Shown here piece by piece: positions 32,907 through 40,712 of a stretch of 64,000 nucleotides of DNA. Below the pieces are notes generated by a model. It ran no database searches and had not been told where the DNA came from. It saw only the letters and a list, made by a program, of their open reading frames with translations. How positions within the stretch are numbered: the stretch's first letter is position 1; each line of letters opens with the position of its first letter. This stretch comes from a virus, in the IMG/VR virus record IMGVR_UViG_3300043436_003269, positions 1 to 64,000 of that record; one strand, given 5' to 3'. The position numbers and the translations under genes were made by a program.

Positions 32907-33245
32907 TTAATCATCCCCTGCATCCCATTCAGTCAATATAAATTCCAATTTAATGAATGTTATTTGATTGTAACGGTTCTTAAATACTGTCGCCTTCAAA
33001 CCACCACTTGATGACCCGTAGGACTCATTTACAGTCATTCTACCCGCTTCTTTAATCCCTTTAATAGCAGATTCAATTCTATCTTTAGCAGCTTCGATTA
33101 AATCGTGTTTCGTTGGGATTCTAAACCCGTCATTTCTCAACCATAACCAACCCATATATTCCATCATTAGTTGGCACTTATAGAAGTCGAAGTTTTGGAT
33201 TACTTCATCAATTAATTCTTGTTCTTTTTTGTTAATGGTCATCAT
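32907..33245 (-). CDS. Unknown protein, 112 aa
   Basis: MMTINKKEQELIDEVIQNFDF starts a helical protein (CQLMMEYMGWLWLRNDGFRI, HDLIEAAKDRIESAIKGIKEAG) with a Gly/Ser turn (SSSGGLKATVF) and a C-terminal strand. The ATG pair at 33240-33245 overlaps the next gene's stop. No family recognised. Confidence 0.65.
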   Translation of the reverse strand: MMTINKKEQELIDEVIQNFDFYKCQLMMEYMGWLWLRNDGFRIPTKHDLIEAAKDRIESAIKGIKEAGRMTVNESYGSSSGGLKATVFKNRYNQITFIKLEFILTEWDAGDD

Positions 33246-33435
33246 GGTGTTCACCTATTTTTTTAACTCTATATTTGTACCCTGAATCAGAGTTAACTTC
33301 AAATCGAAGTCTCATTTCTTCAGCTTCTTCTTTAGTGTTGAATTCTAACACATCATCTTCGCTGTCTAAAATAACGACAGGTAATTCTTTCTCTTTGGTA
33401 ATGTCTTTCACCATCTTGATTATAATATAGCTCAT
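33232..33435 (-). CDS. Small unknown protein, 67 aa
   Basis: MSYIIIKMVKDITKEKELPVVIL begins a small acidic protein with EFNTKEEAEEMRLRFEVNSDSGY and a His-rich end (GEHHDDH). The His/Asp tail could bind metal. It overlaps the following gene by 14 bases in another frame. Confidence 0.55.
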   Translation of the reverse strand: MSYIIIKMVKDITKEKELPVVILDSEDDVLEFNTKEEAEEMRLRFEVNSDSGYKYRVKKIGEHHDDH

Positions 33436-33453
33436 GATGAAATAATAAGAAAA

Positions 33454-33485
33454 GAATCCCCAACTTTCAAGGTCAGGGATTTCTT
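33454..33485. terminator. Intrinsic terminator (bidirectional)
   Basis: GAATCCC ... GGGATT stem around about a 15-base loop, flanked by A and T runs; it ends the 245-aa gene on the minus strand. Confidence 0.7.
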
Positions 33486-33490
33486 TTTTT

Positions 33491-34228
33491 TTAGATGGAT
33501 TGGACCATCATTTCGGTCATACCATTCCATTTTTTGATTTGGGATTTTGGAACCCAAAACTCCATCTCTCCAATTTCCTCAACTCGTTTCAAGTAATCGT
33601 TACGGAAACGTTCAACCTCAGACTTGTTCTTGATGTACTCCACCTTCATGTGTTTAGAACATGTCTTACCCATTTTAGTCAACATAGAGAACTCATCGGT
33701 CAACTCACGTCCGCAACACATACAGATGTTACCACGTTTTACGGTCATTTTACCTGCGAACTTAACCGCTTTTGGACTAACACCCAACAAACGAGTGATG
33801 TCAATCAACACAGGGTTAAACTCTAAACCGTAGGTCTCTTTCAATTGTTGACCGATTTTACGAGCCAAGATGATTGATTCACCTTCGGTTGGCCAGTTCA
33901 TACTGATAGTCTTCTCTTTGTTCTCCTCTTTTACGATTTGAGCAACCGCTGCTGACACTTGTTTGTCAGTCAACTTACCATACTTCTCAAGTTTAGATTG
34001 AATTTCTTTCACAAAGTTGTTCTCACCTTTGTAGGCTTGGATTTTCTTCATGTCTTCAGTCAACTCGACTTGTTTTGCTTCAACAGGAGCGTTGAGGATT
34101 TTCTCTACTGCGTTTGATTGTGCCATAGTTAATGAACCGTATTTAGATACTGCGTCCTTCATCTTAAGGATGAAAGAGTTTTGACCTTTGTAATTTTGAA
34201 CTTTTTGGGTGGTGGAGATAGTTGTCAT
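33491..34228 (-). CDS. Unknown protein with Cys4 zinc site and internal repeat
   Basis: This 245-aa protein has a duplicated N-terminal unit (YKGQNSFILKMKDAVSKYGSLT at about 13 and YKGENNFVKEIQSKLEKYGKLT at about 69), then a four-Cys zinc-binding site (CMCCGRELTDEFSMLTKMGKTC at about 168-190) and a C-terminal helix. The Cys arrangement recalls small phage zinc-binding proteins (DUF6011-like). Class A promoter upstream, strong terminator downstream. A nucleic-acid-binding role is likely. Confidence 0.65.
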   Translation of the reverse strand: MTTISTTQKVQNYKGQNSFILKMKDAVSKYGSLTMAQSNAVEKILNAPVEAKQVELTEDMKKIQAYKGENNFVKEIQSKLEKYGKLTDKQVSAAVAQIVKEENKEKTISMNWPTEGESIILARKIGQQLKETYGLEFNPVLIDITRLLGVSPKAVKFAGKMTVKRGNICMCCGRELTDEFSMLTKMGKTCSKHMKVEYIKNKSEVERFRNDYLKRVEEIGEMEFWVPKSQIKKWNGMTEMMVQSI

Positions 34229-34251
34229 ATGTCTTAGTGTTTTTGTTGATA

Positions 34252-34259
34252 CAAAGATA
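34252..34259 (-). promoter_or_regulatory. Class A promoter box (TATCTTTG)
   Basis: It lies about 23 nt upstream of the ATG at 34228, so this gene has a leader. Confidence 0.6.
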
Positions 34260-34294
34260 AGACAATTATTGGAACCTCCAAAACATTTTTTCGG

Positions 34295-35197
34295 TTATGA
34301 CAACATTTTTTTTAACCAGGCTTCTAATGTGATGGTTGTAATTGGTCCGAATTTTTCAATGTACTTCTCACAGTGTAATCCGTACATCCTGTCGTGCCCC
34401 AATCTATCCGTCACATATTCGTATTTGGGTGTGTTTCCAATCACTTCTCCAACCTTCGCGATAAGTTGGTTGTTTGTAATTCTATAACCACTCCCTATAT
34501 TAAATACTTCATTTTTGATATCCGACATTAACAAATTGTAAATTGCTAATGAATTATCATCGGCATGAATCCATTCCCTAACTTGTTCTCCATCACCATA
34601 AACAGGTATCGTATCTCCGTTATTAACACATTGGATAATTTTAGGTAACATCTTCTCAGGGTGTTGGTTTTCACCGAAGTTATTACAAGTCCTGGTAATG
34701 ATGTAAGGTAACCCAAATGTTCTTCCCGCCGCTTCAACAATCATGTCTGAACCAATCTTGGATGACGAATAATAAGAACTTCCATGTAGGTTAGATTCTT
34801 CTGTTGCCAAAACCAATTTACCATTAATCAAACGGTCACCATAAACCTCATCAGTTGAAACGTGAATGAACTTCTTAAGTTTCTTAAGGTTCTTAGCCAA
34901 CTCAACCAAGTTGAATGTTCCCTCCACATTTGTTCTCATGAAAGGTCTACCGTCTTTAATTGAATTATCTACGTGGGTCTCAGCTGCGAAGTGAACAATA
35001 TAATCAGAATCAGGTAGATATTGAATCTCCCAAATATCCTCTTGGATGAACTTAACATCACACTTAATGTTATCTTTATTCGCTGCGTAGGTTAACTTAT
35101 CAATTATCGTTATCTCACACTCAGGATGTAACTCCTTCAACTTATTCACAAAATGGGAACCTATGAATCCATAGGCTCCCGTAACGACTACCTTCAT
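34295..35197 (-). CDS. dTDP-glucose 4,6-dehydratase-like SDR (RmlB family)
   Basis: This 300-aa extended SDR enzyme shows GAYGFIGSHFV (NAD-binding GxxGxxG), THVDNSI, STDEVYG, YSSSKIGSDM (YxxxK), and CNNFGE motifs. It probably converts dTDP-glucose or a related nucleotide sugar to the 4-keto-6-deoxy form. The next genes are a lytic transglycosylase and a small membrane protein, so it may feed surface glycosylation. Length is shorter than typical RmlB (~350), so it could be a related epimerase. Confidence 0.85.
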   Translation of the reverse strand: MKVVVTGAYGFIGSHFVNKLKELHPECEITIIDKLTYAANKDNIKCDVKFIQEDIWEIQYLPDSDYIVHFAAETHVDNSIKDGRPFMRTNVEGTFNLVELAKNLKKLKKFIHVSTDEVYGDRLINGKLVLATEESNLHGSSYYSSSKIGSDMIVEAAGRTFGLPYIITRTCNNFGENQHPEKMLPKIIQCVNNGDTIPVYGDGEQVREWIHADDNSLAIYNLLMSDIKNEVFNIGSGYRITNNQLIAKVGEVIGNTPKYEYVTDRLGHDRMYGLHCEKYIEKFGPITTITLEAWLKKMLS

Positions 35198-35199
35198 AC

Positions 35200-35742
35200 T
35201 TAATATTTAATCCAATTATTTTTATAATTCTTGTTTGACGCTGCAAACACTGCATATGAGTTTCTAACAGGTGAACCAGTGTTGTACCCACCACAAGCCA
35301 ACATCCAATCACGAGTCATATCATATCTTGTTCTCAACATCTTCATACTAACCTTAACATTTAAGTCAATGTTATTACGTAACTCTTTTTCACTAACTCT
35401 TCTTTCAGCATAACTGTGAGCCCATCTTGTAATGATTTGCATTGGTCCCTGAGCTCCTGCTGAAGACACTTTCCTGTGGTCATAATTCCAATGGAATGGT
35501 CCCTGATAACGTGTTTCAAGGTATGCCACGTTGTACGCAATATACTTAGGTACCTTGTACATCTCACTGTATTTCTCAATTGAGGTGTACATCTGTAAAC
35601 AGAATGGTGAGTTTGGTTTCCCACCTAATTCACTTAAACTATATTCGTCCTGGCGAACATACTTGTTTGTGAGACTCATGGTAGCCATTATGACCGCCAT
35701 GAGACACAAGACATACAGGAATTTAAGTCCTCTCTTCAACAT
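35200..35742 (-). CDS. Lytic transglycosylase (SLT-type)
   Basis: This 180-aa exported protein has an N-terminal hydrophobic segment (LKFLYVLCLMAVIMATMS) then the SLT core: VAYLETRYQG with the catalytic Glu, HRKVSSAGAQGPMQI, and GGYNTGSPVRNSY. It cleaves the peptidoglycan backbone, possibly in genome entry or lysis. Its ATG overlaps the next gene's TAA, so the pair is coupled. Confidence 0.85.
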   Translation of the reverse strand: MLKRGLKFLYVLCLMAVIMATMSLTNKYVRQDEYSLSELGGKPNSPFCLQMYTSIEKYSEMYKVPKYIAYNVAYLETRYQGPFHWNYDHRKVSSAGAQGPMQIITRWAHSYAERRVSEKELRNNIDLNVKVSMKMLRTRYDMTRDWMLACGGYNTGSPVRNSYAVFAASNKNYKNNWIKY

Positions 35743-36071
35743 TATTTCTCAGTTTTAGGAGTTGATGGAGCGGAAGCTTGACCCCAAATGTTCTTGGCAT
35801 ATAGACCAAAGATTGTATATCCAACTGAGTCTTGATAAACCGTATAAGACCCGTCACTCTCTTTGATGATTAACAAGTTGTTGTTCTCGTCAATCGCCAA
35901 CTTGATATCCGATTTTCTAACCGATGTGAACTTAGGTTCTTTCTTATAACTTTGTTTCACAAAATCATAGTAGTATCCGATTGAGAAACCAACGATAAGG
36001 CTGATGGTGATTACTGTGTAGAATGAAACTTGCTTCATTACTTGTCCGATTTTTTCTTTTAGATTTTCCAT
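35742..36071 (-). CDS. Single-pass membrane protein, 109 aa
   Basis: The N-terminus is charged (MENLKEKIGQVMKQVSF), with one TM helix (YTVITISLIVGFSIGYYYDFV, about 18-38). The soluble C-terminal part is beta-rich (DIKLAIDENNNLLIIKESDG) and ends in a Pro-rich tail. It is co-transcribed with the lytic transglycosylase. Confidence 0.6.
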   Translation of the reverse strand: MENLKEKIGQVMKQVSFYTVITISLIVGFSIGYYYDFVKQSYKKEPKFTSVRKSDIKLAIDENNNLLIIKESDGSYTVYQDSVGYTIFGLYAKNIWGQASAPSTPKTEK

Positions 36072-36116
36072 AGTTTTTTTTTTAAATGGTTCGACTTATA
36101 TTTTTAAAGGTATAAA

Positions 36117-36142
36117 AAACCCCTCGTATTATCAAGGGGTTT
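36117..36142 (-). terminator. Intrinsic terminator
   Basis: AAACCCCT / AGGGGTTT hairpin followed by T run on the minus strand, after the 36153 gene. Confidence 0.8.
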
Positions 36143-36152
36143 GGATTGTTTT

Positions 36153-36629
36153 TTAGTTTTGGGTGAAAGCTTTGTCCGCCCAAGTCTTCGCTCCCATTCG
36201 GTCCCAGATGTTCATGTCACACATATCAGGGAATGAACTTCTCATATCACCAACGGTCAATACATCCAAGAAAGCTTTATCGATTCCGTGCCACTTGTTT
36301 CCTTTAGTAGTGAAAACATTGTGCCAATATTCAACTCCGTTGTCGTAAGTCACCTTAACTTGGATGTTTACCAAAGTGTTTTTCTTGTAACCTGCGATTA
36401 CAGAATGAGCAGTTCCTTTCTTGTCGTGGATATTAATGAACCCCGCCTGACATTTTCCTGCGATACGGAATTCATATTCTTTATTAAGGTCTTTGATGTG
36501 GTTAGAAACCATTACAGAGGTAGTTTTACCCTTGATTTGGGTATTGAATGAGCCGTAGAATACGTCTCCTGACATTGTTCCTTCTGTTACTTTGATGATT
36601 GTGCTGGTGTTGGTGGTTGTGTTTGTCAT
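36153..36629 (-). CDS. Unknown soluble protein, 158 aa
   Basis: I start at 36627-36629 (MTNTTTNTSTIIKVTEGTMS); the longer frame enters the promoter. Beta-rich body (GKTTSVMVSNHIKDLNKEYEF) with a C-terminal Trp-rich region (DVLTVGDMRSSFPDMCDMNI, KTWADKAF). TATCTTTG lies about 21 nt upstream. Confidence 0.65.
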   Translation of the reverse strand: MTNTTTNTSTIIKVTEGTMSGDVFYGSFNTQIKGKTTSVMVSNHIKDLNKEYEFRIAGKCQAGFINIHDKKGTAHSVIAGYKKNTLVNIQVKVTYDNGVEYWHNVFTTKGNKWHGIDKAFLDVLTVGDMRSSFPDMCDMNIWDRMGAKTWADKAFTQN

Positions 36630-36650
36630 ATCTTTATCGTTTTGTGAATA

Positions 36651-36658
36651 CAAAGATA
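36651..36658 (-). promoter_or_regulatory. Class A promoter box (TATCTTTG)
   Basis: It lies 21 nt before the ATG at 36627-36629. Confidence 0.6.
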
Positions 36659-36674
36659 CAACTATAATCGAATA

Positions 36675-36851
36675 TTACAAATCTTTTTTACAATTTTCTT
36701 CTTCAGGAGTGCATTTTTTTTCTGCCCCACATATCGGGCATTCTTTGTTTTCCTTTGATTTGATATATTTCATTCTAACAAGTTTACCCAATTCAAAATC
36801 ATTTGGGTGGTTGTTAATTTCTTCTTCGGTGATGATTAAGTATTGTCCCAT
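36675..36851 (-). CDS. Small zinc-ribbon protein, 58 aa
   Basis: This short protein starts MGQYLIITEEEINNHPNDFE, and has a C-terminal zinc knuckle (CPICGAEKKC ... C). The LIITEEE start resembles the ITEEQ leader, and a class B box is upstream, so it may belong to the leader family. Below the length usually annotated; support is the leader match and promoter. Confidence 0.6.
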   Translation of the reverse strand: MGQYLIITEEEINNHPNDFELGKLVRMKYIKSKENKECPICGAEKKCTPEEENCKKDL

Positions 36852-36869
36852 ATTGTTATTTCTTTACAT

Positions 36870-36877
36870 TATAAATA
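36870..36877 (-). promoter_or_regulatory. Class B promoter box (TATTTATA)
   Basis: It lies about 18 nt upstream of the small zinc-ribbon ATG. Confidence 0.5.
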
Positions 36878-36904
36878 TAATAGTTCATTTTTATAAAATA
36901 AACC

Positions 36905-36912
36905 TATTTATA
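36905..36912 (+). promoter_or_regulatory. Class B promoter box (TATTTATA)
   Basis: It lies 3 nt before the ATG at 36916, divergent from the previous box. Confidence 0.6.
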
Positions 36913-36915
36913 GTT

Positions 36916-37323
36916 ATGGAGTTAGATAAGGAGAAATTAAAACGTCTTGAAGATAAATTAAAATATCTATACAAGATGGAGCTTGAACAGAAAAAGTTTG
37001 TAGTTAGTGCCATAGACATTGATTTTGAGCAAGACCAACTTGAAACTGGTGAGTGGATTCTTGAAAGGGTTGTTATTCAAGTGGATTTTGAATACGACGG
37101 GAGACTTGATGGGGATGACGTATATTACTTTACCCGTGACTTAAAAATTATGTGTGATAAGTTTACTTCAGCACTTTCACAATATACCCCAACTCAAGAA
37201 GGTAAAATTGTTAGTGGTACTTCAGATAATATTGTTTCAGACCCAATGGTAATCAGAGTTGATTACAAATATGAGGACACCCACAATTTTACATTAGCAA
37301 CTTATATCACATTCCCAAGATAA
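36916..37323 (+). CDS. Unknown acidic protein, 135 aa
   Basis: MELDKEKLKRLEDKLKYLYK begins an N-terminal coiled coil, followed by a beta-rich acidic domain (VVSAIDIDFEQDQLETGEWI ... IVSDPMVIRVDYKYEDTHNF). Its stop overlaps the ATG of the zinc-finger gene at 37323 (TAATG). No family recognised. Confidence 0.7.
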   Translation: MELDKEKLKRLEDKLKYLYKMELEQKKFVVSAIDIDFEQDQLETGEWILERVVIQVDFEYDGRLDGDDVYYFTRDLKIMCDKFTSALSQYTPTQEGKIVSGTSDNIVSDPMVIRVDYKYEDTHNFTLATYITFPR

Positions 37324-38108
37324 TGAACGATAAATTAAAAAGATTAGCCAAAAATGTTTCAGAGTTATTACCTGAAGACCTAAGAGACCCTCAAGATGTA
37401 TATGACGCGTTTTCAGTAGTATATAGTAATCAAGCGGACTACTTCCGTAATTTAGGTCCTGAAAATATCATCAAAATGGTTTTCTACATTTACTCACTTA
37501 AAGATACAGGTAGTTTCGCATTAGGAGATAAAATAATTAATAATCTCTCATTCGCATCACTATTCACAACCAGTGGTAATTACGCAGATGAGGAATGCCC
37601 TGCATGTGAAGGTTCTGCCACAGTAAGTTGCGATAATTGTGATTTTAACGGTAGAGTAGAATGTCCGACATGTGATGGAACTGGTTATGAATCAGAGGAT
37701 GAACCATGTAATGACTGTCAAGGTAACGGTGATGTATATTGTGACCAATGTGGCGGTGATGGTGATATAAGATGCGATGAATGTTCTGGTACAGGAGAAG
37801 TTGAAACCGATAGATTCCACTTCGAACATTATTATATATGTACTTGGAGTGAAGAGATTAAAAGTGCTTGTGAATTAGAATCAGGTACAAAAGAACCTGC
37901 AATGTCTGAATACGATTTTGACCGTTTACGTGGTGACAACTATCTTACATTATTTTATCAGGGAGACGAATCCGAATTAAGAAGTTTTGTTGACATAAAT
38001 GAAATGTATTGTATCACCTACGAAGATGAACCAAGATTATTGATTGCGAATAATAACCTAATCATTCATTGGGATGATAGTCAATCATTTGATATTTATA
38101 GATTATAA
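37323..38108 (+). CDS. DnaJ-type cysteine-rich zinc protein
   Basis: This 261-aa protein has five CxxC knuckles in the middle (about 95-160: CPACEG, CDNCDF, CPTCDG, CNDCQG, CDQCGG, CDECSG), the CxxCxGxG pattern of the DnaJ zinc region, but there is no J domain. The N- and C-terminal parts are helical. The zinc region can bind unfolded proteins or nucleic acids. It is co-transcribed with flanking genes (36916-38616). Confidence 0.75.
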   Translation: MNDKLKRLAKNVSELLPEDLRDPQDVYDAFSVVYSNQADYFRNLGPENIIKMVFYIYSLKDTGSFALGDKIINNLSFASLFTTSGNYADEECPACEGSATVSCDNCDFNGRVECPTCDGTGYESEDEPCNDCQGNGDVYCDQCGGDGDIRCDECSGTGEVETDRFHFEHYYICTWSEEIKSACELESGTKEPAMSEYDFDRLRGDNYLTLFYQGDESELRSFVDINEMYCITYEDEPRLLIANNNLIIHWDDSQSFDIYRL

Positions 38109-38109
38109 T

Positions 38110-38616
38110 ATGAACTTTAAATCTTATCTAAAATATCTTAACAAAATTGATTACCCAAATCAAACTGAAAGCTTATTACAAGTTTCAAGATATATTAGCT
38201 ATAGCCCCGAAGAATTTCAAAATGATTTGTTGTCAAACTTGGGAGTAGTTGGTACCGCAGATTTTGTTCAGAGAACTTTTTCCAAATTAGGTTTAATGTC
38301 AAGTCCAGGATTTAAAGTAATGTTGAGTTCCGATAATGGTGATTATGTTCACATTATAATCCATTCAATTGATATTATTCAAACGGATGAAGAAGGTGAC
38401 TTCCCATTTCATGTATGGGTTAATTATAGTTGGGGAGATAGTCGATTAGTTTGGGGTGAGGATGATGAGCATGTTACTCTTGAAGACGCCTATGAAGAAG
38501 TAGGTTTAGGTGAAATTGGTGAATGGGATGAACTAATAGATTCAATTCAAGATGATGTAAAATACGAAGTATACAAACAAACAGAGTTTATGATACACTT
38601 CGACGCACAACAATAA
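38110..38616 (+). CDS. Unknown acidic protein, 168 aa
   Basis: I start at 38110, 1 base after the preceding stop. MNFKSYLKYLNKIDYPNQTE, then a helical N-terminal half and an acidic beta-rich C-terminal half (VWVNYSWGDSRLVWGEDDEH). No family recognised; last gene of the run. Confidence 0.65.
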   Translation: MNFKSYLKYLNKIDYPNQTESLLQVSRYISYSPEEFQNDLLSNLGVVGTADFVQRTFSKLGLMSSPGFKVMLSSDNGDYVHIIIHSIDIIQTDEEGDFPFHVWVNYSWGDSRLVWGEDDEHVTLEDAYEEVGLGEIGEWDELIDSIQDDVKYEVYKQTEFMIHFDAQQ

Positions 38617-38618
38617 AA

Positions 38619-38642
38619 AAAGAGAGACCGAAGCCTCTCTTT
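38619..38642 (+). terminator. Intrinsic terminator
   Basis: AAAGAGAG / CTCTCTTT stem (8 bp) with a 8-base loop at the end of the 36916-38616 operon. Confidence 0.7.
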
Positions 38643-38698
38643 CTGGGACCGACAGGATGTGTCAGACTTCCACCACCTTGTTTTTCTAAACAAGGAAA

Positions 38699-39013
38699 CT
38701 ATACCTCAATACTCAGGTCTTCTCGTTTAATCACAGAGTTTACAAGGTTTTCAACCTCATCTGAACTCATGTAAGAAATTACATCATCACTAGTTTCAGG
38801 ATAAAAAAATCGAGTAATAAAGTTCCTCGACTCCATGTCAAAGATTGCAACCTCAAAGGTACTTTCAAAATCACCATACAATCCAATGTCCCCACCAACA
38901 ATTGAAAACTCAACTTTTCCATTACCAAATCGGGATTGTTTACCATTACCGCTACGGAATACAGTAGCGGGATGTGGTTTAGCCCATTTCTTAATATCTT
39001 TAATTGTTATCAT
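38699..39013 (-). CDS. Unknown protein, 104 aa
   Basis: MITIKDIKKWAKPHPATVFR begins a small beta-rich protein (KVEFSIVGGDIGLYGDFEST ... FITRFFYPETSDD) with a C-terminal helix. Its ATG overlaps the stop of the next gene (ATGA), so it is translated with the 39010 gene. No family recognised. Confidence 0.65.
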   Translation of the reverse strand: MITIKDIKKWAKPHPATVFRSGNGKQSRFGNGKVEFSIVGGDIGLYGDFESTFEVAIFDMESRNFITRFFYPETSDDVISYMSSDEVENLVNSVIKREDLSIEV

Positions 39014-39291
39014 TTTGTCTCTACTGCCTCCATTTTTGATTTGGCAACCAAGTGGTCCGCCAAGGTGTATAAATCTACGTTAGTTGTGATGATTGAATTC
39101 ACCAAGTGTTTGTATGGGATATGAACAAAGAACTCCACACCATTGAAGAATGTTAAATCATTCTTCAATTCAATACAACCGTGAACCATTTTCAAAAATA
39201 ATTTGAACTGAGTTGGGTTGACGAATGTCTCGTCTAACAATACTCCGAATGTTTCGTGTTGAATCTTGATGTTGTGCGATGCTGTGTTCAT
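39010..39291 (-). CDS. Unknown protein, 93 aa
   Basis: A small mixed protein (MNTASHNIKIQHETFGVLLD ... FFNGVEFFVHIPYKHLVNS) with a C-terminal helix. Class A box upstream at 39311, overlapping pair with the 38699 gene. No family recognised. Confidence 0.65.
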   Translation of the reverse strand: MNTASHNIKIQHETFGVLLDETFVNPTQFKLFLKMVHGCIELKNDLTFFNGVEFFVHIPYKHLVNSIITTNVDLYTLADHLVAKSKMEAVETK

Positions 39292-39310
39292 ATCCCTTCG
39301 ATTTAGATTA

Positions 39311-39318
39311 CAAAGATA
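39311..39318 (-). promoter_or_regulatory. Class A promoter box (TATCTTTG)
   Basis: It lies about 19 nt upstream of the ATG at 39291. Confidence 0.55.
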
Positions 39319-39341
39319 GTGATTAATTCGTAACTACCAAA

Positions 39342-40217
39342 TCAAACTTTGTATTTCTCCAAACTTTTTTCAACCGTACTAACAAAAGCGTTTACAACAT
39401 TTTTAACATCTTTGAACTCATTCTCACCTCGGTTTTCAAGATATTTTAAATTTGTATAAAGTTCGTCAAGGTCAAGGTTCTTCATAGCGTCAATAAGAGA
39501 TTCAACTTTACTCTTTGCTCTTTTGACTGCTTCCTTATCTACATGATAAGCACGATATCTTAACATCAACTCAGCTAATTTCTCAGGTTTCCAACCATTA
39601 TTAACTAAACTCGTCTCACTAGTCTGGTTATCATTTTGAGTGTAGATTTCAATTTCACCTGATAAACTTTTTCCAGTGTTATTATAAAACGCAATTTTTT
39701 GATAATTCTTTTTCGTTGATTCTGTCTTATCCACCAGATAAACCAAACATCCGTTTTTGGAATATCTCTTGAACGTATCAGCATTACTCTTAGAAGCAGT
39801 ACACCATGTGGTACCAGCACCATATTTCAAAGAACCTCTATGAGTCTTAGGTGAAACCATAATGACATTATCATCTTCGTAAAGTACGTCAACATGTTCT
39901 GATTTAACAAATGTTTTGTCATCTTTCACAGTTTGAGCCTTCTCGTTCATTTGAATCAATTTACGATAATGATTAAAGTCCTCAGAATAAATGTCTTTAT
40001 TTGTATGATATGGTAGTAACTCATCAAATTTTTTGACCTCCTCCATAAGTCGATTAAGAGTATAATTCATACCACGTTGAGTGCGTTCGTATGCCCAATT
40101 TTTTAACATATACTCCAAATATTTATGAGTACCTGTAAAATCAAACTGAACCATTTTGATGAATGTTCCGTTAGTTACTTGAGGGAATTTTGTTCTTAGT
40201 TCGTCTACTTTTGACAT
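39342..40217 (-). CDS. WCT-domain protein 1, 291 aa
   Basis: This soluble protein has a central domain with VSPKTHRGSLKYGAGTTWCT then FKRYSKNGCLVYLVD and a trailing strand (KNYQKIAFY), at about residues 120-185. The same YGxGTxWCTAS ... FxRYxxxG-LxYxxD pattern occurs in the proteins at 50819 and 57691, with unrelated flanks. N- and C-terminal parts are helical and charged. I do not recognise a named family; conserved Trp-Cys-Thr suggests an active or metal-binding site. No leader. Confidence 0.6.
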   Translation of the reverse strand: MSKVDELRTKFPQVTNGTFIKMVQFDFTGTHKYLEYMLKNWAYERTQRGMNYTLNRLMEEVKKFDELLPYHTNKDIYSEDFNHYRKLIQMNEKAQTVKDDKTFVKSEHVDVLYEDDNVIMVSPKTHRGSLKYGAGTTWCTASKSNADTFKRYSKNGCLVYLVDKTESTKKNYQKIAFYNNTGKSLSGEIEIYTQNDNQTSETSLVNNGWKPEKLAELMLRYRAYHVDKEAVKRAKSKVESLIDAMKNLDLDELYTNLKYLENRGENEFKDVKNVVNAFVSTVEKSLEKYKV

Positions 40218-40222
40218 AATTT

Positions 40223-40648
40223 TTATTTTAATGTTCTACTTATTTCTTTTTGAATATCCTTTTCCTTCAAGGTCTGTCTCTTGTCATGTAATTTTTTACC
40301 ACGAGCAAGAACGATATCAACCTTGAGGGTGTTTTTCTTTTGGTAAATACGGTAAGGGATAATACTCAAACCTTTGTCCAAACTCTTTTGAAGTTTAACC
40401 AATTCACGTTTCCTGAGTAACAACTTACGGTCTCTTTTGATATTGTCTGTACCAATACCAGAGATGGATACATTTTTCATAAACAACTCACCATCATGGA
40501 ACATACAATAAGAATCAACAAAAGATAACTTACCATCACGAATGAATTTAACCTCAACACCAGTCAAGACCATACCCGCTTGATACGTGTCCAAGAACTC
40601 GTATTCGTGCTTCGCTCTTCTGTTCACTATGTTGACTCCCTCTTTCAT
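40223..40648 (-). CDS. smpB: SmpB (SsrA-binding protein)
   Basis: This 141-aa protein matches SmpB throughout: NRRAKHEYEFLDTYQAGMVL, TGVEVKFIRDGKLSFVDSYC, then RKLLLRKRELVKLQKSLDKG, YRIYQKKNTLKVDIVLARGKK and a basic C-terminal tail (DKRQTLKEKDIQKE). SmpB binds tmRNA and enters the ribosomal A site to rescue stalled ribosomes. A phage copy could direct host rescue or bind another RNA. The start at 40646-40648 is set by TATCTTTG 5 nt upstream. No tmRNA tag sequence is seen in the window. Confidence 0.88.
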   Translation of the reverse strand: MKEGVNIVNRRAKHEYEFLDTYQAGMVLTGVEVKFIRDGKLSFVDSYCMFHDGELFMKNVSISGIGTDNIKRDRKLLLRKRELVKLQKSLDKGLSIIPYRIYQKKNTLKVDIVLARGKKLHDKRQTLKEKDIQKEISRTLK

Positions 40649-40653
40649 GGGAA

Positions 40654-40661
40654 CAAAGATA
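40654..40661 (-). promoter_or_regulatory. Class A promoter box (TATCTTTG)
   Basis: It lies 5 nt before the smpB ATG and just downstream of the terminator of the long RNA. Confidence 0.65.
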
Positions 40662-40686
40662 ATACAAAAAATGATATAAAACAAAA

Positions 40687-40712
40687 AACCCCAACAATTT
40701 CTTGTCGGGGTT
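40687..40712 (-). terminator. Strong terminator with GAAA tetraloop
   Basis: On the minus strand CCCCGACAA GAAA TTGTTGGGG followed by T6. It ends the candidate ~950-nt RNA. Confidence 0.9.
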
